Source of the DNA: Plastoroseomonas hellenica
GTDB lineage: Bacteria; Pseudomonadota; Alphaproteobacteria; Acetobacterales; Acetobacteraceae
Reading direction: 5' to 3'
NCBI RefSeq assembly: GCF_018129085.1
Contig: NZ_JAAGBB010000050.1
Span: forward strand, 1-39,685
Length of the DNA: 39,685 nt
In this document: positions 15,588 to 22,839 of the stretch, one piece after another
Numbering within the stretch: position 1 is the first letter of the stretch
How the letters are laid out: every line of letters begins with the position of its first letter
Notes under the pieces: generated by a model
What the model saw: the letters and a program-made list of their open reading frames with translations, nothing else
Told to the model about the DNA's origin: nothing
Databases searched by the model: none
Program-made: the position numbers and the translations under genes

Positions 15588-16843
15588 AGCAGGTTGCGAT
15601 TATCGGCGCCGGGATCATCGGCGCCGCCTCCGCCATCGAGGCGCTGCGGGCGGGTTTTGCAGTGACCATCCTCGATCCCGGCGCGCCCGGCGGCGAGCAG
15701 CAGGCGAGCTATGGCAATGGCTGCTGGCTGAGCCCGATGTCGGTGATCCCGCCGGCGGTGCCGGGCACCTGGCGCAAGGTGCCGAAATTCCTCGCCGATC
15801 CGCTGGGGCCGCTGGCGATCCGCTGGTCCTATCTGCCGCGCGTCGCACCCTGGCTGCTGCGCTACCTGGCAGCGGGGTGGAGCTGGGGTCGCGTGGAGGC
15901 GACCGCGCGCGCCCTGCGGCCGCTGGTCGTCGATGCGCCGGCGCTGCACAAGGCCCTGGCCGAGGAGGCGGGCGTCGGCGACCTCGTGGAGCGGCACGGG
16001 CTGATCTACATCTACCCCTCGCGTGCCGAGTTCGAGGCGGAGCGCGAGGCCTGGCGCATCCGGGCCGCTGTCGGCGTGCGCTGGCTGGAGCTGGGCGCCG
16101 AGGAGCTCCGCCAGCGGGAGCCGGCACTCGATCCGCGCTACGGCTTCGGCGTGATGGTGGAGGAGGGGGGCGATGTCCGCGACCCCGGCGCCTATGTCGC
16201 GGCGCTGGTGGCCTTGGCGGAGGCGCGCGGCGCGATACGGCTGCCGCTCGCCGCGACCGGCTTCCGCATCGAAGGCGGGCGGCTCCGCGCGGTGACGCAT
16301 GCCGGGGGCGAGGTCGCGGCGGATGCGGCGGTGATCTGCGCCGGCGCCTGGTCGAAGCCGCTCGCCGCCGCCGCCGGGGACCCCGTGCCGCTCGAGACCG
16401 AGCGCGGCTATCACGCGGTATTGGCGGATCCGGAGGTGGCGCCGCGCCACGGGCTGATGCCGTCGGACGGCAAGATGTCGGTCATGGCGACCCGCACCGG
16501 GCTCCGGGTGGCGGGGCAGGTCGAGATCGCCGGGCTCGATGCCGCGCCGAACTGGAAGCGGGCGGAGATCCTGCGCGACCACCTGCTGCGCTGCTTCCCC
16601 GGCCTGCCGCGCGACCTGCCGGCGGCGCGGGTGAAGGTCTGGATGGGGCATCGCCCATCGATGCCGGACGGCATGCCGGTGCTCGGGCCGTCGAGCGCGA
16701 CATCGGACATCGTGCACGCCTTCGGGCATGGGCATACCGGGTTGGTCGCCGGCGCGCGGACCGGGCGCGTGGTGGCGCAGTTGCTACGCGGGGAAGTTGC
16801 GGAAATACCGATCGCGCCATTTTCTGTCCGACGATTCCGATAG
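15584..16843 (+). CDS. FAD-dependent D-amino-acid dehydrogenase-like oxidoreductase (DadA family)
   Basis: 419-residue DAO-superfamily flavoenzyme. The FAD-binding GxGxxG is at residues 7-12 (IIGAGIIGAASA), followed by a conserved SYGNGCWLSP segment like the ANA(G) region of DadA. The C-terminal end has WMGHRPSMPDGMPVLGPS and GHGHTGLVAGARTGRVVA, typical of DadA substrate and FAD contacts. Length matches DadA (about 415-430). Starts with GTG overlapping the previous stop by four bases. Expected to oxidise D-amino acids or related amines, passing electrons to the respiratory chain; the exact substrate is not shown. Confidence 0.87.
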   Translation: MKQVAIIGAGIIGAASAIEALRAGFAVTILDPGAPGGEQQASYGNGCWLSPMSVIPPAVPGTWRKVPKFLADPLGPLAIRWSYLPRVAPWLLRYLAAGWSWGRVEATARALRPLVVDAPALHKALAEEAGVGDLVERHGLIYIYPSRAEFEAEREAWRIRAAVGVRWLELGAEELRQREPALDPRYGFGVMVEEGGDVRDPGAYVAALVALAEARGAIRLPLAATGFRIEGGRLRAVTHAGGEVAADAAVICAGAWSKPLAAAAGDPVPLETERGYHAVLADPEVAPRHGLMPSDGKMSVMATRTGLRVAGQVEIAGLDAAPNWKRAEILRDHLLRCFPGLPRDLPAARVKVWMGHRPSMPDGMPVLGPSSATSDIVHAFGHGHTGLVAGARTGRVVAQLLRGEVAEIPIAPFSVRRFR

Positions 16844-16854
16844 ACGCGATCGGT
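16807..16854. other. 10-base inverted repeat across the dadA-like stop codon
   Basis: ACCGATCGCG (16807-16816) and CGCGATCGGT (16845-16854) are exact inverse complements separated by 28 bases; the first arm is coding and the second lies just after the stop. It could be a weak hairpin closing the upstream operon, but the arms are made of the common CGATCG word and there is no T-run. Confidence 0.28.
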
Positions 16855-16906
16855 GCGGAAACAGCACTGATCGCCCTGCTTTTCCCCTCGCCTTTTACCC
16901 GGTCAC

Positions 16907-17764
16907 ATGGCATGTTTCGTAATAGCGGCCCTGCATCCCGTCGGGCAGCACGAAACGATACGGATTAAATACGACGTGTTTCCCGAGAATGATCAGCAGG
17001 GCGGCGAAGGCTTGGTCGAAGCCGAGGTCAAGTGGTACAACAGCCGCAAAGGCTTCGGCTTCGTCCTCGGCCCGGATGGACAGGACGTCTTCTTCCACGC
17101 TTCGGCCCTGACCGAGGCGGGAATTGAACCCCCCGAGACCGGCGACAAGCTGGTCTGTCAGATCGGCACGGACCGTCAGGGCCGGCGCCTCGTGACCCGC
17201 ATCACCGAGCGCAAGCCCGGTCCTGGTGGTGGTGCTGGTGGTGGTGAGCGGCCGCGCTTCGGCGACCGCCCCGGTGGCTTCGGCGATCGTCCGCCGCGCC
17301 GCGATTTCGGTGACCGTCCGCCCCGCCGCGACTTCGGTGGCCCGCCGGGTGGCGGCTTCGGCGACCGTCCGCCCCGCCGCGATTTCGGTGGCGGCGGCTT
17401 CGGCGACCGTCCGCCGCGCCGCGACTTCGGTGGCCCGCCGGGCGGTGGCTTCGGCGACCGTCCGCCCCGCCGTGACTTCGGTGGTCCGCCGGGTGGCGGC
17501 GGTGGCTTCGGTGATCGTCCGCCGCGCCGCGACTTCGGTCGCGACGAGGGTGGGCCGACCTATGCCGTCAACGGCACGGTGAAGTGGTTCGACCAGGTGC
17601 GCGGCTTCGGCTTCGTGACGCCGGATGATGGCGGGCAGGATGTCTTCCTGCACTCCTCCGTCCTGCAGCGCGCGGGCAAGCAGGACGTGCAGCAGGGCGA
17701 GAAGGTCGCGCTCGATGTGCGTGACGGCCAGCGCGGCCGCCAGGCCGTCAACATGAAGGACTGA
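16907..17764 (+). CDS. double cold-shock-domain protein with RG-rich linker
   Basis: Up to 285 residues. The first cold-shock domain (about 37-102) reads EVKWYNSRKGFGFV and DVFFHASAL, and the second (about 220-283) NGTVKWFDQVRGFGFV and DVFLHSSVL, so both RNP1 and RNP2 RNA-binding motifs are present. Between them lies a linker of six DRPPRRDFG units in Gly-rich spacers. The protein should bind RNA or single-stranded DNA. The start is uncertain: ATG at 16907 has no ribosome binding site. TTG at 17012 (preceded by GGGCGG) would begin right at the first domain, leaving a long leader as in many cold-shock mRNAs; GTG at 16976 is a third choice. A strong terminator follows at 17789. Confidence 0.9.
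   Translation: MACFVIAALHPVGQHETIRIKYDVFPENDQQGGEGLVEAEVKWYNSRKGFGFVLGPDGQDVFFHASALTEAGIEPPETGDKLVCQIGTDRQGRRLVTRITERKPGPGGGAGGGERPRFGDRPGGFGDRPPRRDFGDRPPRRDFGGPPGGGFGDRPPRRDFGGGGFGDRPPRRDFGGPPGGGFGDRPPRRDFGGPPGGGGGFGDRPPRRDFGRDEGGPTYAVNGTVKWFDQVRGFGFVTPDDGGQDVFLHSSVLQRAGKQDVQQGEKVALDVRDGQRGRQAVNMKD
17279..17539 (+). repeat. in-frame coding repeat, six DRPPRRDFG units
   Basis: Six imperfect tandem copies of a unit encoding FGDRPPRRDFG with GGPPGGG spacers form the linker between the two cold-shock domains. Spacer length varies by whole codons, a sign of expansion and contraction by slippage or recombination without frame loss. Confidence 0.9.
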
Positions 17765-17788
17765 TCCTTCGCAGGATCGGATCGAAAG

Positions 17789-17820
17789 GCCCCGTCGCGG
17801 AAGCGGCGGGGCTTTTTCTT
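17789..17820 (+). terminator. intrinsic terminator after the cold-shock gene
   Basis: A 10-base-pair stem, GCCCCGTCGC (17789-17798) with GCGGCGGGGC (17803-17812), one G-T wobble, GGAA tetraloop, followed directly by TTTTTCTT. Located 25 bases after the stop codon. The best intrinsic terminator in the window. Confidence 0.88.
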
Positions 17821-17928
17821 TTGAGCAATTGGAGCCAGCTTCCCGAGATCTTGGAACCCGTATGGGAAGGCGCGGCAGGGTTGGAAAAGACCCGCCGGAA
17901 CCTCCTGCGGCCATTCCACGCGGGGCTC

Positions 17929-18375
17929 TCAGTCGGCGATGCCGTCGCGGCCCTCGATTGCCATGAGTGTTGCGGTGAGCAGGGCGATCAGGCGCTCCTT
18001 CCCCCCGCTTTGGGCGAAGACCTCGGTCTGCGCGAGCGTCAGCTTGCGACCGGCTTTCACGACCCGGCCGCGGGCTGCGATACATTCGCCTGTGGCTGGG
18101 GCGAGGAGATTGATCTTGAACTCGGTGGTGAGCACGCCGCGATCCATCGGCATCATGCTCAAGGCGGCATAGCCCGCCGCGGTGTCCGCGATGGCGCTCA
18201 CCGCACCTGCATGCACGAAGCCACGTTGCTGCGAGACTTCCGGCCTGGGGATGAGAGAGATCTCGACCCGCCCCGGTGACACATGGTCGAGCTTCGCTCC
18301 CAGGGTTTGCATGAGCCCCTGCTTGGCAAAGCTCGTCCGGATGCGCTGATCGACCTGCGCTACATCATTCTGCAC
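17929..18375 (-). CDS. PaaI-family hotdog-fold thioesterase
   Basis: 148-residue hotdog thioesterase. The conserved helix motif GFVHAGAVSAIADTAAGYAA is the PaaI/YbgC-type signature around the active-site region, and TTEFKINLLAPATGECIAARG is the usual following strand. Such enzymes hydrolyse acyl-CoA thioesters. Starts with GTG at 18375, supported by GGAGG upstream. It converges with the cold-shock gene and stands alone on this strand, with 61 bases to the racemase-like gene upstream. Substrate unknown. Confidence 0.87.
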   Translation of the reverse strand: MQNDVAQVDQRIRTSFAKQGLMQTLGAKLDHVSPGRVEISLIPRPEVSQQRGFVHAGAVSAIADTAAGYAALSMMPMDRGVLTTEFKINLLAPATGECIAARGRVVKAGRKLTLAQTEVFAQSGGKERLIALLTATLMAIEGRDGIAD

Positions 18376-18436
18376 AGCCTGTCCTCCAGCCGCAGCGTGG
18401 CAGGCGAAGGCAGTGTCGGCAACGGGCGGGCGCGGG

Positions 18437-19171
18437 TCAAAAGCGCCGCGGCCGCAGGCCGAGCTGGAACCAGGTGATCATCGAATAGATGTCGTAGACC
18501 GGCAGGCCCACCGCCTCCGACAGCGCCGCCGCGTAAGGCGGCATGTTGGTGCATTCCAGCACGACGGCGCCGATCTCCGGATGCGCTGCCACCAGCGTGC
18601 GCCCGGCATCGAGGATGTCCTGCTCGGCGGCGACGACATCCATGTCCGCCTTGTCGGCGTGGATCACCGCGCGGGAGAATTCTCGCCCATTCTCGGTGCC
18701 GATGAAGGGCAGGTCATGCGGCAGGCCGACGCCGTCGAGATGCGCCGTCGTCAGCGACTTGCCGCTCGCGGTCACCACGCCGACACGCTGTCCCGGCGGC
18801 AGCGTTGCCTGCACCCAGGGCACCTGCAGGAGCGAGGAGGTCGCGACCGGCACCCGCACCGCCGCCGCCAGCGCCTTCTGGTAGATCGCGAGGAAGCCGC
18901 AGCTCGTGGTGATCGCCTCGGCGCCGAGATCGACAAGGTCGCGCGCGGCGTCGATGAAGGCATCGAGCAGCCCGCGCGCGCCGTCGAGCACCACCCGCTC
19001 CGGCGAGGCGCCGCGCACCACGCGGTAGAGCACCGGGAAGGGCCAGGTGCCGGCATGGCCGATGTCGCCGGGAATGCGCGGGAAGCGCGTCTCGAGCATC
19101 AGGATGCCGAGCGGGGCGCCGTAGAGGGCCTTGCCGCCGCGCGCGATGCGTGGCCCGGAGGGAGTGTCCAT
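18437..19171 (-). CDS. aspartate/glutamate racemase-family protein
   Basis: 244 residues. Two catalytic-type cysteines lie in the motifs AITTSCGFLA and VVLECTNMPPYA, the arrangement of the Asp/Glu/hydantoin racemase and arylmalonate decarboxylase superfamily. The GVVTASGKSLT and GLPVYDIYSMI segments also fit. Members include racemases, maleate isomerases and malonate decarboxylases, so the reaction is open. ATG at 19171 is used; an ATG at 19201 would add ten residues. It is divergent from a Bug-type binding protein, and such pairs often handle the same organic acid, which is inference. Confidence 0.82.
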   Translation of the reverse strand: MDTPSGPRIARGGKALYGAPLGILMLETRFPRIPGDIGHAGTWPFPVLYRVVRGASPERVVLDGARGLLDAFIDAARDLVDLGAEAITTSCGFLAIYQKALAAAVRVPVATSSLLQVPWVQATLPPGQRVGVVTASGKSLTTAHLDGVGLPHDLPFIGTENGREFSRAVIHADKADMDVVAAEQDILDAGRTLVAAHPEIGAVVLECTNMPPYAAALSEAVGLPVYDIYSMITWFQLGLRPRRF

Positions 19172-19286
19172 GGCCCGCAGGCTAGGGCAGACCCCACCCA
19201 TCTGTCAGGGTCGTCCGCGCGGATTTCCGGGCTGGCCAATCTGCCTTACGCTCCGCGCCAACCAGCCATCAAGGATCGACATTGCC

Positions 19287-20276
19287 ATGCCGGGTTCCCG
19301 CTTCCGTTCCGTGTTCGCCGCCTTGGCGCTTCTCGCGACGCCCGCCCTGGCGCAGGAGGCGGCCTGGCCGAACCGGCCGATCACCCTGATGGGCGGCTTC
19401 CCGAACGGCTCCGGCGTCGACATCTACGCCCGCCGCCTGGCGGAGCCGCTGTCGCGCGTGCTCGGGCAGCCGGTGGTGGTGGACAACCGCACCGGCGCCG
19501 GCGGCAACATCGCCTCCGAACACGTCGCCAGGCAGCGGCCGGATGGCTATCTCTTCCTGTTCGGCACCGCCGGGACGCATGCGATCAACGCCTCTCTCTA
19601 CCGGCGCCTGCCTTTCGACGTTGTCCGGGACTTCACCCCGGTCGCGATCCTCGGCGACGTGCCGAACGTGCTGATCGTGAGCCCGGAGCGGCGCCCGAAC
19701 CTCAATAGCTGCCAGGCGGTGATCGCGGCGGCGCGGGTGCGGCCGCAGGCGATCTCCTACGCCTCGACCGGCAACGGCGCCTCGACGCACCTGACCGGCG
19801 CGCAATTCGCGGCGGCGACCAACCTCGATCTGCTGCACGTGCCCTTCCGCGGGCAGCCGGGCGCGGTGACGGCGCTGCTGGCGGGCGATGTGGACGTCTT
19901 CTTCAACCAGACGGGGCCGAGCATCGGCATGATCCGGCAGGGCCAGGTGCGCGGCCTCGCGGTGACGACGCGGGAGCGCATCCCGGCGCTGCCGGATGTG
20001 CCGACGGCCTCCGAGGTCTGCGGGCTGCCGGGCTTCACCAGCAGCACCTGGTACGGGATCTTCGCCCCGCCCGGGCTGCCGGCGCCGATCCTGGCCCGCA
20101 TGAATGCCGAGATCCAGCGTGCCATCGCGGAGCCAGCCTTCCGGCGCTGGCTGGTCGACGACCAGGGCATCACGCCGCCGCCGCCGACCTCGCCCGAGGA
20201 ATTCCGCGCCATCCAGGAACGCGACATCGCGACCTGGCGCGAGGTGGTGCAGCGCTCCGGCGCGACGGTCGATTGA
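19287..20276 (+). CDS. Bug/TctC-family periplasmic solute-binding protein
   Basis: 329 residues. A signal peptide ends at about residue 23 (TPALA before Gln-Glu). The mature protein starts with WPNRPITLMGGFPNGSGVDIYAR and continues with VVVDNRTGAGGNIASEHVA and PDGYLFLFGTAGTHAIN, all core TctC/Bug signatures. These proteins bind carboxylates for tripartite tricarboxylate transporters, but no TctA or TctB membrane gene is in the window, so it is an orphan receptor. Starting at ATG 19287 gives an intact signal peptide, with AAGGA 12 bases upstream. A long in-frame extension upstream overlaps the divergent gene and is unlikely to be translated. Confidence 0.91.
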   Translation: MPGSRFRSVFAALALLATPALAQEAAWPNRPITLMGGFPNGSGVDIYARRLAEPLSRVLGQPVVVDNRTGAGGNIASEHVARQRPDGYLFLFGTAGTHAINASLYRRLPFDVVRDFTPVAILGDVPNVLIVSPERRPNLNSCQAVIAAARVRPQAISYASTGNGASTHLTGAQFAAATNLDLLHVPFRGQPGAVTALLAGDVDVFFNQTGPSIGMIRQGQVRGLAVTTRERIPALPDVPTASEVCGLPGFTSSTWYGIFAPPGLPAPILARMNAEIQRAIAEPAFRRWLVDDQGITPPPPTSPEEFRAIQERDIATWREVVQRSGATVD

Positions 20277-20280
20277 CAAG

Positions 20281-20450
20281 GAGCAGATCGCCGGAGGGCG
20301 GCTTCGCCCGCAGGCGTGAATCTGTCCGCAAAACAAGGAGCAGATCGCCGGAGGGCGGCTCGCCCAAAGGCGTGAATCTGTCCGCCAAAACAAGGAGCAG
20401 ATCGCCGGAGGGCGGTATCGCCCGCAGGCGTGAATCTGTCCGCCAAACAA
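20281..20450 (+). repeat. three tandem 57-base hairpin repeats
   Basis: Units start at 20281, 20338 and 20395 with an exact 57-base period. Each begins GAGCAGATCGCCGGAGGGCG, has an inner stem GGGCG/CGCCC, and ends GGCGTGAATCTGTCC, whose ATCTG pairs with CAGAT near the start. The inner loop differs between copies (GCTT, GCT, GTAT) while the stems stay constant. They fill the gap between the binding-protein stop and the hydrolase start. No unique spacers separate them, so this is not a CRISPR array. Confidence 0.92.
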
Positions 20451-20467
20451 AGAAGGAGGGAGAGCGG

Positions 20468-21355
20468 TTGAACGGAGCGAAGCGGAGTGAGGACGCTCTG
20501 CCCCGCCGCGCCGCTCTCGCGTTGGGGCTGGGGCTGCCCGTCCTGGCGCGGGGCGCGGCGGCGGCAAGCGGTCGGCTCGACCTGCCCGAGGCGGCCGGCG
20601 CCACCGCAGATCCGATGCCGGTCTGGTATCACCGGCCGGAAGCCTGGCGTCCCGGCGGGCCGGTGGTCGCGGTGCTGCACGGGGTGCGCCGCGACGGCGA
20701 GAATTACCGCAATGCCTGGGTTCCGCATGCCGAACGCCTGGGCTTCCTGCTGCTGGTGCCCGAGTTCACCGCAGCGAAGTTCCCGGGCGTGCGCTGGTAC
20801 AATTTCGGCAATGCCGGCGATGACGCCGGGCATGTGCAGCCGCGCGATGCCTGGTGCTTCGCGGTGCTGGATCGCGCGGTGGCCGGCGCTCGGACAGCGC
20901 TCGACGCCGGGGAGGGCGGCTTCGCCCTCTACGGTCATTCCGCCGGAGCGCAGTTCGCGCATCGCTACCTGCTGCTCGGCGGCGGTGCGGCGACGCGCGT
21001 CGTGGTCGCCAATGCCGGCTGGTACAGCATGCCGGATCCGGCGGAGGCTTTTCCCTATGGCCTCAGCGGCCTCGCCGATGATGCGGCACTGCGGGCGGCC
21101 TTCGCGCGCCCGGCGCTGATCCTGCTGGGGGAGGCGGATACCGATCCGCACCACCCGGCCCTGCGGCGCGATGCGCAGGCGGACCGGCAGGGCCTCTACC
21201 GCTTCGCGCGCGGGCAGGCCTTCTTCGCGGCCGCCACGGCGCGCGCGGCGGCGCTCGGCATGCCGCTCGCCTGGGCGCTGCGGACGGTGCCGGGCGTCGG
21301 GCATTCCAATGCCGGCATGGCCATCGCCGCGGCGCCTCTGCTCCTCGGCGCCTGA
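20468..21355 (+). CDS. exported alpha/beta-hydrolase (depolymerase/esterase-like)
   Basis: 295 residues. The N-terminus has paired arginines (RRAALALGLG) and an ARGAAAA cleavage region, so it is probably exported, perhaps by the Tat route. The fold shows an HG oxyanion strand (VAVLHGVRRDG), the nucleophile elbow GHSAG with Ser158, an acidic residue region LLGEADTDPHH and a late His in VPGVGHSNAG. This layout matches alpha/beta hydrolases similar to PHB depolymerases and feruloyl esterases. The TTG start at 20468 has AGGAGG eight bases upstream. The frame stays open upstream through the 57-base repeats, since 57 is a multiple of three, but that part is unlikely to be protein. Confidence 0.8.
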   Translation: MNGAKRSEDALPRRAALALGLGLPVLARGAAAASGRLDLPEAAGATADPMPVWYHRPEAWRPGGPVVAVLHGVRRDGENYRNAWVPHAERLGFLLLVPEFTAAKFPGVRWYNFGNAGDDAGHVQPRDAWCFAVLDRAVAGARTALDAGEGGFALYGHSAGAQFAHRYLLLGGGAATRVVVANAGWYSMPDPAEAFPYGLSGLADDAALRAAFARPALILLGEADTDPHHPALRRDAQADRQGLYRFARGQAFFAAATARAAALGMPLAWALRTVPGVGHSNAGMAIAAAPLLLGA

Positions 21356-21396
21356 CCAAAAGGGTTGCAGCAGAGCGCCGGCCGCTGCTATTCACT

Positions 21397-21408
21397 CTGA
21401 CATGTCAG
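21397..21408. promoter_or_regulatory. palindromic operator upstream of the GntR gene
   Basis: CTGACATGTCAG is a perfect 12-base palindrome, 16 bases before the GntR start. Autoregulatory palindromes in this position are typical for GntR/FadR-type regulators. A copy with one change occurs at 22086-22097, just before the dioxygenase gene, which strengthens the case. Confidence 0.55.
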
Positions 21409-21424
21409 TGGATCTCCCAGCGCC

Positions 21425-22108
21425 ATGTCGCTGATCACGCCGATCGATCCGCCCGCCTCGCTCACCGAGCAGGCGGTCGCGGCGCTGCGCGCCGATATCC
21501 TGGCGGTGCGGCTGCCGCCAGGGGAGACGCTGTCGGAGACGGCACTGGCCGAGCGCCTCGGCCTCGGCAAGGCGCCGGTGCGCGCGGCGCTGGCGCGGCT
21601 GGCGGAGGAGGGCCTGGTGCAGGCGATGCCGCGCCGCGGCTGGGTGGTCTCGCTGGTGACCATCCGCGATATCCATGAGGTCTTCGACCTGCGCCTGCTG
21701 CTGGAGCCGGAAGCGGCGCGCCGCGCCGCCGGGCGCGTGGATACCGAAGCGCTGCGCTGCCTGGACGGCGTCTGCGCCGCCGGACATCGGCCGGAGGATG
21801 GCGCGACCGCGCTCGATTTCCTGCAGGCGAACCGCGCCTTCCATGTCGCGGTGGCGGAGCTGTCCGGCAATGCGCGCCTGGCGCGCCAGGTCGGCCGGTT
21901 GCTGGACGAGAGCACGCGGATGTTGGTGCTCGGCCTCTCCCGCCGCGATCGCAGCGGGGAGATGGCGCATGAGCATGCCGCCTTGATCGAGGCGCTGGCG
22001 CTCGGCCGCGGCGCCGAGGCGGCGGCGCTGATGGAAGCCCAGGTCGCGGCCAGCCGGGCCATGGTGCTGGCCGCACTCACCGCCCCTGAGATGTCAGTCC
22101 CAGTCTGA
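21425..22108 (+). CDS. GntR-family transcriptional regulator (FadR/FCD type)
   Basis: 227 residues. A winged helix-turn-helix occupies about 12-76 (SETALAERLGLGKAPVRAALARLAEEGLV, split over helices 2 and 3). An all-helical FCD ligand-binding domain fills about 80-220. Of the four usual FCD metal ligands, two look changed: Asn136 stands where Asp is expected in DxxFH and Gln206 where the last His is expected, while His140 and His184 remain. The effector site may therefore not use a metal. Its probable operator (21397) and a near copy before the next gene suggest that it controls itself and the cysteine dioxygenase 10 bases downstream. Confidence 0.91.
   Translation: MSLITPIDPPASLTEQAVAALRADILAVRLPPGETLSETALAERLGLGKAPVRAALARLAEEGLVQAMPRRGWVVSLVTIRDIHEVFDLRLLLEPEAARRAAGRVDTEALRCLDGVCAAGHRPEDGATALDFLQANRAFHVAVAELSGNARLARQVGRLLDESTRMLVLGLSRRDRSGEMAHEHAALIEALALGRGAEAAALMEAQVAASRAMVLAALTAPEMSVPV
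22086..22097. promoter_or_regulatory. second copy of the GntR palindrome before the dioxygenase gene
   Basis: CTGAGATGTCAG matches 11 of 12 bases of the perfect palindrome at 21397-21408. It lies in the last codons of the GntR gene, 22 bases before the dioxygenase ATG. Two near-identical 12-mers at both ends of one regulator gene are unlikely by chance. Confidence 0.48.
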
Positions 22109-22118
22109 GGAGATCGCG

Positions 22119-22643
22119 ATGCTGCACGCCGCCCCGCAGGCCCGCTCTGCCATCACCCCCGCCCTGCCGCGCATGGTCGCGGCGGTGGAAGCGGCGCTGG
22201 GTTCGCCCGCCGCGGTCGCCGCCGCGATGGCGCCTTTCGCGACGGATCCCGGGCTGCTCGCCGGCATCGACCTCACGCCCGATGCCGCGCGCTATCGCCG
22301 GGTGCCGTTGCATGAGGATGCGGGGGCACGTTTCGCCATCGCCGCCCTGGTCTGGCAGCCGGGGCAGATGTCGCCCGTGCATGCGCATGAGGCCTGGTGC
22401 GCGGTCGCCTTCCATCGCGGCCTGCTGACCGAGAGCTTCTTCGACCTCTGCGCCGAAGGCGGCGGCCCGGTGCCCTGCGAATGCCGGCTGCGCCGCGCCG
22501 GAGAGACCAGCCACGCGGCGCCCGACCCCTGCGCGATCCATCGCCTTGCCAATCTCGGCACCGGCATAGCCGTCTCCATCCACGCCTATGGCCTGCCCTT
22601 CGCCCGCTTCAACTGCAGTCTGAACCGGGTCTACGCCGCTTAG
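22119..22643 (+). CDS. cysteine dioxygenase-family protein
   Basis: 174-residue cupin of the thiol dioxygenase family, which adds O2 to cysteine to give cysteine sulfinate using Fe(II). Candidate metal ligands are His88 and His90 (PVHAHEAW) and His141 (AIHRLAN). Ser153-His155-Tyr157 (SIHAYG) match the catalytic Ser-His-Tyr of mammalian enzymes. Tyr59-x-Arg61 points to the Arg type, specific for cysteine, rather than the Gln type for 3-mercaptopropionate. Cys94 stands where most bacterial enzymes have Gly. The ATG follows GAGGAG. The TAG stop is the first part of a repeat element. Probably controlled by the adjacent GntR protein. Confidence 0.87.
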   Translation: MLHAAPQARSAITPALPRMVAAVEAALGSPAAVAAAMAPFATDPGLLAGIDLTPDAARYRRVPLHEDAGARFAIAALVWQPGQMSPVHAHEAWCAVAFHRGLLTESFFDLCAEGGGPVPCECRLRRAGETSHAAPDPCAIHRLANLGTGIAVSIHAYGLPFARFNCSLNRVYAA

Positions 22644-22689
22644 AGCAGATCGCCGGAGGGCGGCATCGCCCGGGGCCATGAATCTGCTC
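22643..22689. repeat. single hairpin element related to the 57-base repeats
   Basis: Starts GAGCAGATCGCCGGAGGGCG, the same first 20 bases as each unit at 20281-20450, and ends ATCTGCTC (22682-22689), which is a perfect inverse of GAGCAGAT (22643-22650). The inner stem GGGCG/CGCCC has loop GCAT. It begins inside the stop codon of the dioxygenase gene. Confidence 0.85.
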
Positions 22690-22705
22690 GCCAGAACCAG
22701 CCTCG

Positions 22706-22839
22706 CGCTTCGCTGGCTTCGCTCGACGGCCCTGAGCGAAGCGCGAAGCGGCGTATGAGCTGGCTTTTATCCGCTTCGCTGGCTTCGCTCAGCGAACTGC
22801 ACAAGCCAAGCCCGGTTTTACTGCTTCGCTGCTTCGCTC
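22706..22839. repeat. GCTTCGCT direct-repeat cluster at the convergent gene ends
   Basis: The 19-mer CGCTTCGCTGGCTTCGCTC occurs exactly at 22706-22724 and 22772-22790, and a shortened version at 22823-22839. A 9-base inverted repeat GCTTCGCTC/GAGCGAAGC (22716-22724 and 22734-22742) can form a hairpin. The last copy runs into the 3' end of the MFS gene and encodes its final residues. The cluster fills the gap between two converging genes, so it may serve as a two-way termination or mRNA-end structure. Confidence 0.6.

Noticed and set aside
16895-18085. 396-residue minus-strand frame with TEATARRATEVAARRT-like repeats
   Set aside because: The repeats are the antisense reading of the cold-shock linker repeat, and the frame crosses a terminator.
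20281-20450. CRISPR array
   Set aside because: Units are directly joined with no unique spacers, are palindromic throughout, and no cas gene is nearby.
20273-20467. Extension of the hydrolase upstream through the 57-base repeats
   Set aside because: The frame is open only because the period is divisible by three; the Shine-Dalgarno site and signal peptide start at 20468.
19269-20567. Minus-strand frame with CSLF...RTDSRL repeats over the 57-base units
   Set aside because: Repetition comes from the DNA repeats; the region is covered by the binding protein and untranslated repeats.
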